Below are positions 1 through 7,177 of a DNA stretch of 10,743 bases, piece by piece (the first letter of the stretch is position 1; every line of letters begins with the position of its first letter). Below the pieces are notes generated by a model. The model was not told the DNA's origin. It saw only the letters and a list, made by a program, of their open reading frames with translations, and searched no databases. A program made the translations under genes and the position numbers. Origin of the DNA: Actinomycetota bacterium (GTDB taxonomy: Bacteria; Actinomycetota; Humimicrobiia; Humimicrobiales; Humimicrobiaceae); assembly GCA_018399435.1 (NCBI GenBank), contig JAGYOJ010000034.1, positions 1 to 10,743 on the forward strand, in the 5' to 3' direction.

Positions 1-73
1 TTAATCCTTAGTAATACCGATAGATAACTCAGAATTATTAGTGTTGGTTTAAAGTTATTAGAGATAATATAAA
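1..73 (-). promoter_or_regulatory. Region downstream of tRNA-Gln with possible RBS of an off-window gene
   Basis: This short stretch separates the tRNA 3' end from the window edge. I see no GC-rich hairpin followed by a T-run on the minus strand, so there is no evident terminator for the tRNA transcript. On the minus strand AAGGA (positions 5-9) lies four bases from the edge, the right distance for a Shine-Dalgarno site of a gene starting just outside. In Actinobacteria glmU often follows this tRNA-Gln, but nothing here identifies the gene. Confidence 0.3.
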
Positions 74-147
74 TGGCTGGGGAGGGAGGATTCGAACCTC
101 CGGTCACGGGACCAAAACCCGTTGCCTTGCCTCTTGGCTACTCCCCA
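74..147 (-). tRNA. tRNA-Gln (anticodon TTG), CCA encoded
   Basis: Read on the minus strand, this folds as a complete cloverleaf of 74 bases including an encoded 3' CCA (74-76). The acceptor stem pairs TGGGGAG (141-147) with CTCCCCA (78-84), and position 77 is a G discriminator. The T-arm carries the invariant GGTTCGAATCC. The anticodon stem ACGGG/CCCGT encloses the seven-base loop TTTTGGT, giving anticodon TTG, which reads CAA and by wobble CAG (glutamine). The gene lies 40 bases beyond the ispE stop and has a promoter of its own. Whether it is charged by GlnRS or by GluRS plus GatCAB cannot be seen here. Confidence 0.95.
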
Positions 148-162
148 ATATGAAACGAATAA

Positions 163-191
163 ATTTTATCTTAGATTCTTTTAAAATTCAA
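163..191 (-). promoter_or_regulatory. Sigma70-type promoter for tRNA-Gln
   Basis: On the minus strand TTGAAT (186-191, 4 of 6 to TTGACA) is separated by exactly 17 bases from TAAAAT (163-168, 5 of 6 to TATAAT). Transcription would start around 156, about nine bases before the mature tRNA 5' end. The -35 overlaps the ispE stop codon. The perfect spacing and position just before a tRNA make this the best promoter match in the window, although AT-rich DNA yields such matches by chance. Confidence 0.55.
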
Positions 192-1105
192 ATACTTGCA
201 AAATTTTGGCCGGATGATTTTGTGTGAGTTATAAAAACACTATTTGTAAGAGATTTTAGGGAATCATATATTTTTCTTGCTAATTTTAAATTATCACAAA
301 TAGCAAAAACAGTAGGCCCGCTTCCAGTCATTTGGGAAACTATTGCTCCAAGCCTATATGCAGTTTGCTTAATTTTTGTTATAGTTTCATCTTCTAATAA
401 GCCAATTTCTTCCAGATCATTAAAAAGCCTTTTTAGAAAATTATCAAAATCCTTGTTTTTTATTTCTTCTATCAGTTCTTTATGTATAGAAGGTTTCTCT
501 TTCCCGATACTATCAAATTTTTTGTAAACTTCTTTAGTTCCAAACTTCTTGCCATTTTTAGCTAACACCACCCAGTAAAAAGGAAGATTTGGTAGGTTGG
601 AGATAATCTCTCCCCTACCCTCAGCAAGTGCTGTGCCTCCTGAAATACAAAAAGGCACATCAGAGCCAATTTTGCCAGCACTACCCAAGAGCTCCTCTTT
701 AGTTAAATTTAAATTTAACAATTCATTTAAAGCTACCAGGGTTGCTGCTGCATTTGTACTTCCCCCAGCCAATCCCGCGGCCACAGGAATTGATTTCTTT
801 ATATTTATCTTAATAATATATCTGTTTGTAATATTATATTTATCTAGAATTAGCTTTGCTGCCTTGTGAACTAAATTTTGTTCATCTAGGGGTATGTCTA
901 TATTATCAGACGTAATTATTATATTATTACTGGTATCAGTATTTTCTTTTTCTATAACCTCAAAATTTAGCTCATCGGAAAGGTTTATGCTTTGCATAAT
1001 AGATTTTACTTCATGATAGCCATCGGCTCTGCAATTTTTAGATACACTCAAGTATAAATTTATTTTACCGGCTGATTTTACTTTTAGTCTTCTTTTGCTT
1101 TTCAT
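188..1105 (-). CDS. ispE: 4-diphosphocytidyl-2-C-methyl-D-erythritol kinase
   Basis: IspE phosphorylates the 2-hydroxyl of CDP-methylerythritol with ATP in the MEP pathway to isopentenyl diphosphate, in the cytosol. The 305-residue protein shows the GHMP-kinase layout. The N-terminal AGKINLYL (residues 12-19) holds the expected catalytic lysine K14, followed by DGYHEV. The glycine-rich ATP loop PVAAGLAGGSTNAAA spans residues 107-121. GSDVPF (147-152) has the likely catalytic aspartate D149, and the C-terminal MTGSGPTVFA is GHMP motif 3. Length is normal for the family (about 280-300). AAAGG stands four bases before the ATG, supporting this start. It is last in the rubrerythrin-led cluster, 25 bases after rsmA. 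Family assignment is secure; activity is inferred. Confidence 0.96.
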   Translation of the reverse strand: MKSKRRLKVKSAGKINLYLSVSKNCRADGYHEVKSIMQSINLSDELNFEVIEKENTDTSNNIIITSDNIDIPLDEQNLVHKAAKLILDKYNITNRYIIKINIKKSIPVAAGLAGGSTNAAATLVALNELLNLNLTKEELLGSAGKIGSDVPFCISGGTALAEGRGEIISNLPNLPFYWVVLAKNGKKFGTKEVYKKFDSIGKEKPSIHKELIEEIKNKDFDNFLKRLFNDLEEIGLLEDETITKIKQTAYRLGAIVSQMTGSGPTVFAICDNLKLARKIYDSLKSLTNSVFITHTKSSGQNFASI

Positions 1106-1130
1106 ATTGCCTTTAATAATAACATAATGA

Positions 1131-1991
1131 TTAGAGATAAGAAATTAGGTTTTCATAGAGGTAAATATATTCTTTAATTGTCAGTTCTTCCCCCCTTATA
1201 TTTTTATTCTTCCCCATTTTTTTTAAAAAATTTATTAACAAAGCTATATTGTGTTCGGAAATGCTGCTATTATTCTTTAGTGAGTTCACTAATTTTTTTC
1301 TCCTGTTTGCAAAACAGGCATCAACAAAATCAAAGAAGCTATTAATTTTTTTAGCATTTAATTTAATATTTTTTGTAATCTTTACCACTGCTGAATCGAC
1401 ATTAGGTTTTGGTATAAAACAATTTCTAGGTACTGTAAATTCTATATTGTAATCTGCTAAAATATTAGCTTTAACTGTAAAAGCATTATAATCCTTAGTT
1501 TTTGGTTTTGCTAATATCCGTTCTGCTATATCCTTTTGGATGGTAACATAACCATCATCTAGAATCTCGGATTCTAAAAAAATTTTTAAGATTAGAGGCG
1601 CTGCTATTTTATAAGGCAAATTAGAAACTAATTTATTAACCCTGTATCTTTTTTCTATTTCGGAATAATTAAAGCCTAGTGCATCACCTTCAAGCAAAAT
1701 TATTTTATTGCCTATATAACTTGAAAAAATTTTTTTAAAAACTCTGCTTAAATTATAGTCTAGTTCAATACATATAACTTTATCAGATTTCTTTACAAGA
1801 AGTTCTGTCAGGTTTCCAATGCCGCATCCTACCTCTAATATTATATCTTTTTTGATATTAGCTAGATCTATTATCTTTCTTGCAATATTTGTATCAACTA
1901 AAAAATTCTGGCCAAAATTTTTCTTTAGCTTAATATCATTTTCTTCAATTATCCTTAATGTTTCTTTTGGTGTGCTAATATATGGGCTCAT
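1131..1991 (-). CDS. rsmA: 16S rRNA (adenine1518-N6/adenine1519-N6)-dimethyltransferase
   Basis: RsmA (KsgA) transfers four methyl groups from S-adenosylmethionine to two adjacent adenosines in the 3'-terminal hairpin of 16S rRNA, a late 30S assembly checkpoint. In this 286-residue protein the KKNFGQNFL signature lies at residues 23-31. SAM-binding motif I is LEVGCGIGNLT (52-62), where GCG replaces the common GPG. An acidic residue ends strand 2 (E76), and the catalytic NLPY is at 124-127. The C-terminal helical domain has the typical FANRRKKLVNSL. The start codon shares one base with the tatD stop (TAATG) and no clear Shine-Dalgarno site is visible, so translation is probably coupled to tatD. 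It sits beside rsmI, the other 16S methyltransferase in the cluster. Confidence 0.96.
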   Translation of the reverse strand: MSPYISTPKETLRIIEENDIKLKKNFGQNFLVDTNIARKIIDLANIKKDIILEVGCGIGNLTELLVKKSDKVICIELDYNLSRVFKKIFSSYIGNKIILLEGDALGFNYSEIEKRYRVNKLVSNLPYKIAAPLILKIFLESEILDDGYVTIQKDIAERILAKPKTKDYNAFTVKANILADYNIEFTVPRNCFIPKPNVDSAVVKITKNIKLNAKKINSFFDFVDACFANRRKKLVNSLKNNSSISEHNIALLINFLKKMGKNKNIRGEELTIKEYIYLYENLISYL

Positions 1992-2764
1992 TATTTTAAT
2001 GAGAAAAATTTTATAGCATTCTTGGTTGTAATTTCAGATACTTTCTCAAGGCTAATTTCTTTTATCTCAGCCAGTTTTTCTGCAATATAGGTTACATATG
2101 CTGGTTGGTTTTCTTTGCCCCTTTTAGCCTGTGGCGCAAGAAATGGTGTATCGGTTTCTACAAATATTCTTTCAATAGGTATTGATTTTGCTGCTTGAAC
2201 TACATTTTTTGCATTTGGGAAAGTTAATATCCCTGTAAAAGAAACATATAATCCTAAATCTATTATTTGTTTAGCAAAATTTTTATCGCCTGAAAAACAA
2301 TGCAAAACAGCCTTGAAATTCTCTTGGTCGCTATATTTCTTAAGTATATCTAATATATCTTGATGTGCATCCCTATCATGTATAATTAATGCTAAATTAT
2401 TTTCAATTGCCAGCTCAATCTGTGAAATAAAGGCTTTCTCCTGGTCTTGTTTAGAGCTCTGGTTTCTATAATAATCTAAGCCTGTTTCCCCTATTGCAAC
2501 AATTTTTCTAGTATGGTTTTCCAATAAAGCTTTTATATCGTTTTCATAGCTTTGGAAATCCTTAGCATAATGGGGATGGATCCCAATCGAAGCAAACACA
2601 TTTTTATAAGTTTCTGAAAGTTCTTTTGATTTTCTGCTTCCCTGCAAGCTAGAACCTACATTAATTATATAATTAACACCCCAGCTTTTTGCTGTTTTTA
2701 CTGCATCCTGGGGCGAGGTTTCTTTTAACATATCTAGATGCGCATGTGTATCTATTAAAAACAT
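1991..2764 (-). CDS. tatD: TatD family metal-dependent hydrolase / DNase
   Basis: A TIM-barrel metallohydrolase of the TatD family, whose studied members are 3'-5' DNA/RNA exonucleases. The 257 residues match the usual size. All expected metal ligands are visible: H7 and H9 in DTHAHLD, E93 in GETGLDYY, H129 in IIHDRDA, H155 in LHCFSG and D205 in ETDTPFLAP. The signature before the last helices reads RGKENQPAYV, close to the family's RGKxNxP. It starts two bases after the metG stop and overlaps the rsmA start by one base. The metG-tatD-rsmA linkage is widely conserved in bacteria, suggesting a link to translation or RNA quality control that the sequence does not explain. The true substrate is unknown; the gene symbol reflects family membership. 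Confidence 0.93.
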   Translation of the reverse strand: MFLIDTHAHLDMLKETSPQDAVKTAKSWGVNYIINVGSSLQGSRKSKELSETYKNVFASIGIHPHYAKDFQSYENDIKALLENHTRKIVAIGETGLDYYRNQSSKQDQEKAFISQIELAIENNLALIIHDRDAHQDILDILKKYSDQENFKAVLHCFSGDKNFAKQIIDLGLYVSFTGILTFPNAKNVVQAAKSIPIERIFVETDTPFLAPQAKRGKENQPAYVTYIAEKLAEIKEISLEKVSEITTKNAIKFFSLK

Positions 2765-2766
2765 AA

Positions 2767-4302
2767 TTACTTTTCTTTAATCCTGGGGAATAAGATTTCT
2801 TTCTTTTTAATCTTTGTCCCGCCACTGTAATATCCCCAATTTCCGTGCTTATCTATCAGAAAATCTTCTATATTGCCGTCAATTCCAAATTGGTTTAATA
2901 TTTTCTGGCTAATGCCTGGCATAATAGGGACAACCATTACGCTCGATAACCTTATTGCTTCTACTAATTCATAAAGGATAGCATTAAGTTTTTCTTTATC
3001 TGTATCACTTTCACTTTTAGCCAGGTTCCATGGTTGCATGTCTTCTATATATTTATTTGCTATATTTATAAATTCCCAAATCTTTGTAAGGTATTCTGAA
3101 AATCTATAATTTTCTAAATCATCTATTGCGCCAGTTTTTAAAGCTTCCCATTTCTTTACTAAAGCACCACTATTGGATGCCTTACCCGGTACTATTTCTC
3201 CACTGAACTTTTTAATCATGGTCATTGTTCTGGAAACTAGATTCCCGATGTCATTTGAAAGATCGCCATTATACCTTTTTACTAATGACTGGTAGGTAAA
3301 CGCGCCGTCATTGCCAAAAGATATTTCCCGTGTAACAAAATACCTTATCGCATCTACTCCATATTCATCTGCAAGTTCATCAGGATCCAAGGTTATGCCC
3401 TTTGACTTGGAAAGCTTTTCCTTGCCTAGAAGCACCCAGCCATGTACTGCTATTTGCCTTGGCAGTTCAATACCCAAGGACATCAAAAGCGCCGGCCATA
3501 TAACTGCATGAAACTTTAAAATGTCTTTTCCTATATGATGCTGGTCAGCAGGCCAATAAGTATTAAATAATCTGCCATTCTGGCCATAGCCTAAAGCAGA
3601 AATATAGTTTATTAAAGCATCAACCCACACATAACAAAAATGTTTTGAATCAAATGGGACCGGGACACCCCAGCTAACGGTAGTCCTGGATATGCTTATA
3701 TCCTTTAATCCCTGCTTTAACAAGCCTAAGACCTCATTGCGCCTTGTCTCGGGAACAACAAAATCAAGATTATTTTCCAAATATTCTACTAACTTATCCT
3801 GGTATTTTGAAAGTTTAAAAAAATAATTTTCTTCTTTAATCCTCTCAGTTTCCCTGTTACATTCAGGACATTTACCATCAATAAGTTGTGAGTCCAATAA
3901 AAATGTTTCACAGGGGACACAATAATTACCCTCATAATGGCTTTTATAAAGGTCTCCATTATCTTTTAATTTAGTTAAAATCTCCTGTACTGTTTTTTCA
4001 TGCTTTTTGTCTGTAGTCCTTACAAAGCCGTCATTGCTTATATGGTAAAGCTTTAGAAGCCTTTTCATATCTAAAACCATTTTATCAACATATTCCTTAG
4101 TATCAACATTCTTTTCTTTAGCTGTCTTGTAAATCTTTTGGCCATGCTCATCAGAGCCAGTTAAGAAATAGACATCTCTGCCCTGTATCCTTTTAAACCT
4201 GGCAATAACATCTGCAATTATAAATTCATAAATTTGGCCAAGATGAAGCTTTGAATTCATATAAGGTATTGCCGTAGTTATATAAAAATTTTCTTTTCCC
4301 AT
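2767..4302 (-). CDS. metG: Methionyl-tRNA synthetase (short form, HLGQ signature)
   Basis: A class I aminoacyl-tRNA synthetase that activates methionine with ATP and charges initiator and elongator tRNA-Met. The 511-residue protein opens with the Rossmann fold (FYITTAIPYM). The HIGH-equivalent motif reads HLGQ at residues 20-23, so the final histidine is glutamine, which is unusual. The connective peptide has one zinc knuckle, C128-x2-C131 and C145-x2-C148. Further conserved pieces are TGSDEHGQK, WVDALINY, IGKDILKFH and the KMSKS loop as KLSKS (296-300), followed by the helical anticodon-binding domain. There is no C-terminal EMAP-like tRNA-binding domain, so this is a short form. A good AAAGGAAG Shine-Dalgarno site precedes the ATG, 16 bases after rsmI. 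Confidence 0.95.
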   Translation of the reverse strand: MGKENFYITTAIPYMNSKLHLGQIYEFIIADVIARFKRIQGRDVYFLTGSDEHGQKIYKTAKEKNVDTKEYVDKMVLDMKRLLKLYHISNDGFVRTTDKKHEKTVQEILTKLKDNGDLYKSHYEGNYCVPCETFLLDSQLIDGKCPECNRETERIKEENYFFKLSKYQDKLVEYLENNLDFVVPETRRNEVLGLLKQGLKDISISRTTVSWGVPVPFDSKHFCYVWVDALINYISALGYGQNGRLFNTYWPADQHHIGKDILKFHAVIWPALLMSLGIELPRQIAVHGWVLLGKEKLSKSKGITLDPDELADEYGVDAIRYFVTREISFGNDGAFTYQSLVKRYNGDLSNDIGNLVSRTMTMIKKFSGEIVPGKASNSGALVKKWEALKTGAIDDLENYRFSEYLTKIWEFINIANKYIEDMQPWNLAKSESDTDKEKLNAILYELVEAIRLSSVMVVPIMPGISQKILNQFGIDGNIEDFLIDKHGNWGYYSGGTKIKKKEILFPRIKEK

Positions 4303-4318
4303 GTCTTCCTTTAATAAT

Positions 4319-5158
4319 CTAAATTTTTGTTGAGATATTATACAATTTTTGCCTACTTATGTCATATCTTAAAAGCAATATTTTAATTGCGCTTTTTTTA
4401 TCAATTCCCTGAGAAATTAATTTAATCAGTTTTTCAAGCAATTCATCTTCACTATATTTTTTTATTAGCTTTTTTTTAAACCCTTCAATAACAACCACAA
4501 TCTCACCTTTGACATGCTTTTCTTTTAGTTTTTTTAGCACTTCTCCTACCTTACCCCTGATTACCTCTTCATATATCTTTGTAATTTCCCTTACTATGCA
4601 AATATCCCTGTTTCCAAAAACTTCATATATATCTTCTAGCAATTTTTCTATCCTATTAGGGGATTCATAAACTATTAATGTATATGGCAAATTTTTAACC
4701 TCTGTTAGTTTTTTCTTTCTTTTTCCTTTAGGCTTGGGGAGGAAGCCTAAAAAAAGGAAATTATCAGTTGAAAAGCCAGATAAAACTAATGCGGATACCG
4801 CTGCATTTGGCCCGGGCATGACAGTTATTTTCATATCTTTTTTTATGCATTCTCTTATTAGCTTATAGCCAGGGTCTTGTATGGCAGGGGTGCCTGACTC
4901 AGATATTAAGGCTACGTCTTTGCCATTCTTTAAGGCAGTGCAAATTTTTCCAATTTTTTCTTCTTTATTAAAATCATTGTAGCTGGTTATATTATTGTTT
5001 TCTATATTATATTTTGATAAAAGCTTTCTGGCGGTTCTTGTATCTTCTGCTGCTATTAGGCCTGCTTTTTTTAAGGTTTCTATTAGCCTATAGCTAACAT
5101 CTCCCAGATTTCCAATAGGGGTCGAACATACAAAAAGAGTTCCCTTTTTTTGTTCCAT
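4319..5158 (-). CDS. rsmI: 16S rRNA (cytidine1402-2'-O)-methyltransferase
   Basis: RsmI 2'-O-methylates C1402 of 16S rRNA in the P site, next to the base methylated by RsmH. The protein belongs to the tetrapyrrole-methylase (SAM-dependent) superfamily. Seen in its 279 residues are GTLFVCSTPIGNLGD at the N-terminus, AEDTR (37-41), the loop SESGTPAIQDPGY, MPGPNAAVSALVLSGF, the hydrophobic FLFLGFLP, and VYESPNRI where relatives often have YEAPHR. I place the start at MEQKKG, two bases after the upstream stop. The frame stays open for 23 more codons, but that stretch overlaps the upstream gene and adds residues the family lacks. No strong Shine-Dalgarno site is seen at either start, so coupling to the upstream gene is likely. 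Confidence 0.93.
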   Translation of the reverse strand: MEQKKGTLFVCSTPIGNLGDVSYRLIETLKKAGLIAAEDTRTARKLLSKYNIENNNITSYNDFNKEEKIGKICTALKNGKDVALISESGTPAIQDPGYKLIRECIKKDMKITVMPGPNAAVSALVLSGFSTDNFLFLGFLPKPKGKRKKKLTEVKNLPYTLIVYESPNRIEKLLEDIYEVFGNRDICIVREITKIYEEVIRGKVGEVLKKLKEKHVKGEIVVVIEGFKKKLIKKYSEDELLEKLIKLISQGIDKKSAIKILLLRYDISRQKLYNISTKI

Positions 5159-5160
5159 GA

Positions 5161-5574
5161 TTAATAAATAGTAATATTTATAAAGCCTCTGTAAATAAGT
5201 TCTGCAATATAGCCGTAGATAAGCCAAAATGGAAGATAGGTTATTTTAACTACCCCCATTATTGCCCATTTTGACTTGTACTGCCAGGGGCATTTCTTAA
5301 TAACTAATTTTAAAAATAGCCCATAGATAAATTCTCCTGCAAATATTACAGCCATGTAAATAAAACCCCTGAGCAGAAAAGGCATGCCTGAAATAGCATT
5401 ATAAAGGGGACCTATAATCAAACCCAGGCTTCCATATATGGGAAACATCCAGAGATAAGACCTTCCCTTAAATGCAATATCCCTGTATTTTATAAAGTCA
5501 TGGATGGAGGTAAAGAAAACCTCGACCCCAACTCCAAAAAAACTATAAATTAAAAAAAGCAGGAGATATTTCAT
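5161..5574 (-). CDS. Small membrane protein, CmpB/TMEM229-like
   Basis: A 137-residue protein with about four membrane segments (near residues 1-20, 40-60, 68-95 and 107-132). It resembles the family often labelled 'putative ABC-transporter type IV' (CmpB, PF06541), which also relates to vertebrate TMEM229. Shared landmarks recalled from that family are GVEVFFTS near the start, SYLWMFPIYG in the second segment, LLRGFIYM and GEFIYG in the third, and CPWQY before the last. No ABC ATPase is nearby and the function is unknown. The gene starts one base after the rubrerythrin stop and ends two bases before rsmI, so it is clearly cotranscribed. Family call moderately sure; no functional claim can be made. 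Confidence 0.75.
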   Translation of the reverse strand: MKYLLLFLIYSFFGVGVEVFFTSIHDFIKYRDIAFKGRSYLWMFPIYGSLGLIIGPLYNAISGMPFLLRGFIYMAVIFAGEFIYGLFLKLVIKKCPWQYKSKWAIMGVVKITYLPFWLIYGYIAELIYRGFINITIY

Positions 5575-5575
5575 T

Positions 5576-6085
5576 CTAGCTTATCTGCTTAAACATTTCC
5601 TTTGGCCTTCCACAAACCGGGCATTTATCAGGAGCATCCCCCTCTACGGTATTTCCACAAAATTGGCAAACATATATATCTTCTTCAGCATTATCTCCCA
5701 TATTATCAAGATATTTTTTATAAAGCCCTGCATGAATTTTTTCTACCTTATTGGCAAAATTAAAGCTCGTTCTTGCTTCATCTTCATCTTCTTTTTTTGC
5801 TTCTTCTATCATGTCTGGATACATCTGTTCAAATTCATATGTTTCTCCGCTAACTGCAGCCTGTAGATTTTCTTTTGTAGATTTAATGCCATCCATTGCC
5901 CTAAGGTGATTATGGGCATGGACTGTTTCAGCATCAGCTGCCGCTTTAAATAGTTTCGCAATCTGGGAATAGCCCTCCTCTTCTGCTTGCTTTGCAAATG
6001 CTAAATATTTTCTGTTGGCTTGAGATTCACCTGCAAAAGCTTCCTTTAAATTTTTTATTGTTTTTTTACTATTTTCTTTAACCAT
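5576..6085 (-). CDS. Rubrerythrin (peroxide-scavenging diiron protein)
   Basis: Rubrerythrins reduce hydrogen peroxide to water with electrons from NAD(P)H-linked rubredoxin, protecting anaerobes in the cytosol. The 169-residue protein has the two expected parts. The four-helix ferritin-like domain carries diiron ligands, including E20 (in GESQANRKY), E53 and H56 (ETVHAH), a glutamate pair in GETYEFEQM, and E/H in VEKIHAGLYKKYL. The C-terminal rubredoxin-like domain has CQFCG and CPVCG for a single Fe(Cys)4 site. I choose the ATG at 6085 because AGGAG (6095-6099) lies nine bases before it; an in-frame TTG two codons upstream is only three bases from that site. It is first in the seven-gene minus-strand cluster. 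Confidence 0.95.
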   Translation of the reverse strand: MVKENSKKTIKNLKEAFAGESQANRKYLAFAKQAEEEGYSQIAKLFKAAADAETVHAHNHLRAMDGIKSTKENLQAAVSGETYEFEQMYPDMIEEAKKEDEDEARTSFNFANKVEKIHAGLYKKYLDNMGDNAEEDIYVCQFCGNTVEGDAPDKCPVCGRPKEMFKQIS

Positions 6086-6160
6086 GAACAACTTCTCCTA
6101 TTTTTTTGTTATAATTATATATTATTATCAATTTTAGTACTATAAAGCAAGAATAAAGAA
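6086..6160. promoter_or_regulatory. Divergent promoter region, rubrerythrin / K+ channel
   Basis: A very AT-rich spacer between two divergent genes must hold both promoters. For rubrerythrin (minus strand) there is a perfect TATAAT at 6114-6119, about 14 bases upstream of its Shine-Dalgarno site, but no convincing -35. For the channel (plus strand) TACTAT (6138-6143) is a weak -10 candidate. TTATAAT (6109-6115) and ATTATCA (6124-6130) form an imperfect inverted repeat overlapping the TATAAT. Its half-sites resemble those of Fur/PerR-type regulators, but the 8-base spacing does not fit their usual 7-1-7 box. Confidence 0.4.
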
Positions 6161-7177
6161 ATGAAAACTAACTTTCAATATCTAAGGAGAATAGGAGTTC
6201 CGATAGGAATCCTGGTAATACTTTATTTTCTTGGCTCACTTGGGTACATGGTTATCGAAGATATGGCCCTCTTGGATGCTTTATTTATGACTACTATAAC
6301 AATAACTACTGTTGGATATGGAGTTATAAAAGAATTGTCTACTTCAGGCATTATATTTACCATAATTTTTATTATAATAGGTACAGGGCTTGCAGCATAT
6401 ATTTTAATTAATATTGCTGACTTTATACTTTCGGAATTTTTATTAGGAAGAATGGAAGCAAGAAGGATTACTAAAATGATTGCAAAACAAAAAAAACATT
6501 ATATTATATGTGGTTTGGGCAGGGTTGGATTAGAAATAGCAAATGAGCTTGAAAACAACAAAGTTGATTTTATTGTGGTAGACAATGCAGAAGAACCGAT
6601 AGAAATATGCAAGCAAAATAACTGGCTATATATAAAAGGGAATGCATCAAATGATGAAGTATTATTAGATGCTGGAATAAAAGAAGCCAAGGGTTTGTTT
6701 GCTGCCCTTGATACAGATTCAGAAAATGTCTACATTACTTTATCTGCAAAATCCCTTAACCCCTATATCTTTGTTGTCTCACGGGCAACTGCACAGGAAA
6801 CTATAAGCAAGCTTGAAAAAGCAGGGGCAGACAGGGTTCTTTCGCCCCAGGTTATAGGGGGAAGGAGAATGGCGGCTATGGCCTTGCAGCCCCTGGTTAC
6901 TGATTTCCTGGATACAATTATGGCTTCAGGAGAAATAGAAGTAAGGCTTCTAGAAATAGAAATAGAAGAAGGGAGCAAGCTAGACGGCAAAACAATAAAT
7001 GAAGCCAGCAAGCAATATAATCTTGGGGCCTTGATTATATCTGTAATTGAAGCAGGTGAAAAAACCACATATAACAAGCCAACTGCGGATACTACCTTAA
7101 CTACAGGGCAAAACATTATAGCAATTGGCACAAAGGAACAGATACAAAATCTTTCAGACCTGGCAGTTAAAGATTAA
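6161..7177 (+). CDS. Two-helix potassium channel with RCK (TrkA-N/TrkA-C) domain
   Basis: A 338-residue protein of the MthK/GsuK/YugO type, forming a tetrameric potassium channel whose cytoplasmic RCK domains gate the pore on ligand binding. It shows TM1 at about residues 11-32, a pore helix, the selectivity filter TVGYG at 50-54, TM2 at about 62-90 with glycines G74 and G76 as a possible hinge, and then the TrkA-N Rossmann domain with GLGRVG at 118-123. A C-terminal TrkA-C domain occupies about 255-335. The residue after the filter is valine rather than the common aspartate. No strong Shine-Dalgarno site precedes the ATG. It is the only plus-strand gene here; its stop overlaps the phoU stop. 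The gating ligand (calcium, nucleotide or other) cannot be read from sequence. Confidence 0.92.
   Translation: MKTNFQYLRRIGVPIGILVILYFLGSLGYMVIEDMALLDALFMTTITITTVGYGVIKELSTSGIIFTIIFIIIGTGLAAYILINIADFILSEFLLGRMEARRITKMIAKQKKHYIICGLGRVGLEIANELENNKVDFIVVDNAEEPIEICKQNNWLYIKGNASNDEVLLDAGIKEAKGLFAALDTDSENVYITLSAKSLNPYIFVVSRATAQETISKLEKAGADRVLSPQVIGGRRMAAMALQPLVTDFLDTIMASGEIEVRLLEIEIEEGSKLDGKTINEASKQYNLGALIISVIEAGEKTTYNKPTADTTLTTGQNIIAIGTKEQIQNLSDLAVKD

Noticed and set aside
5159..5227. Upstream start giving RsmI 23 extra residues
   Set aside because: It overlaps the upstream membrane-protein gene, adds tyrosine-rich sequence absent from the family, and RsmI homology begins at GTLFVCSTPIGNL.
6086..6091. 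TTG start two codons upstream of the rubrerythrin ATG
   Set aside because: It would be only three bases from AGGAG, whereas the ATG has the favourable nine-base spacing.
6109..6123. Canonical PerR box upstream of rubrerythrin
   Set aside because: Only the first half-site TTATAAT matches; the second half at one-base spacing agrees at just two of seven positions.
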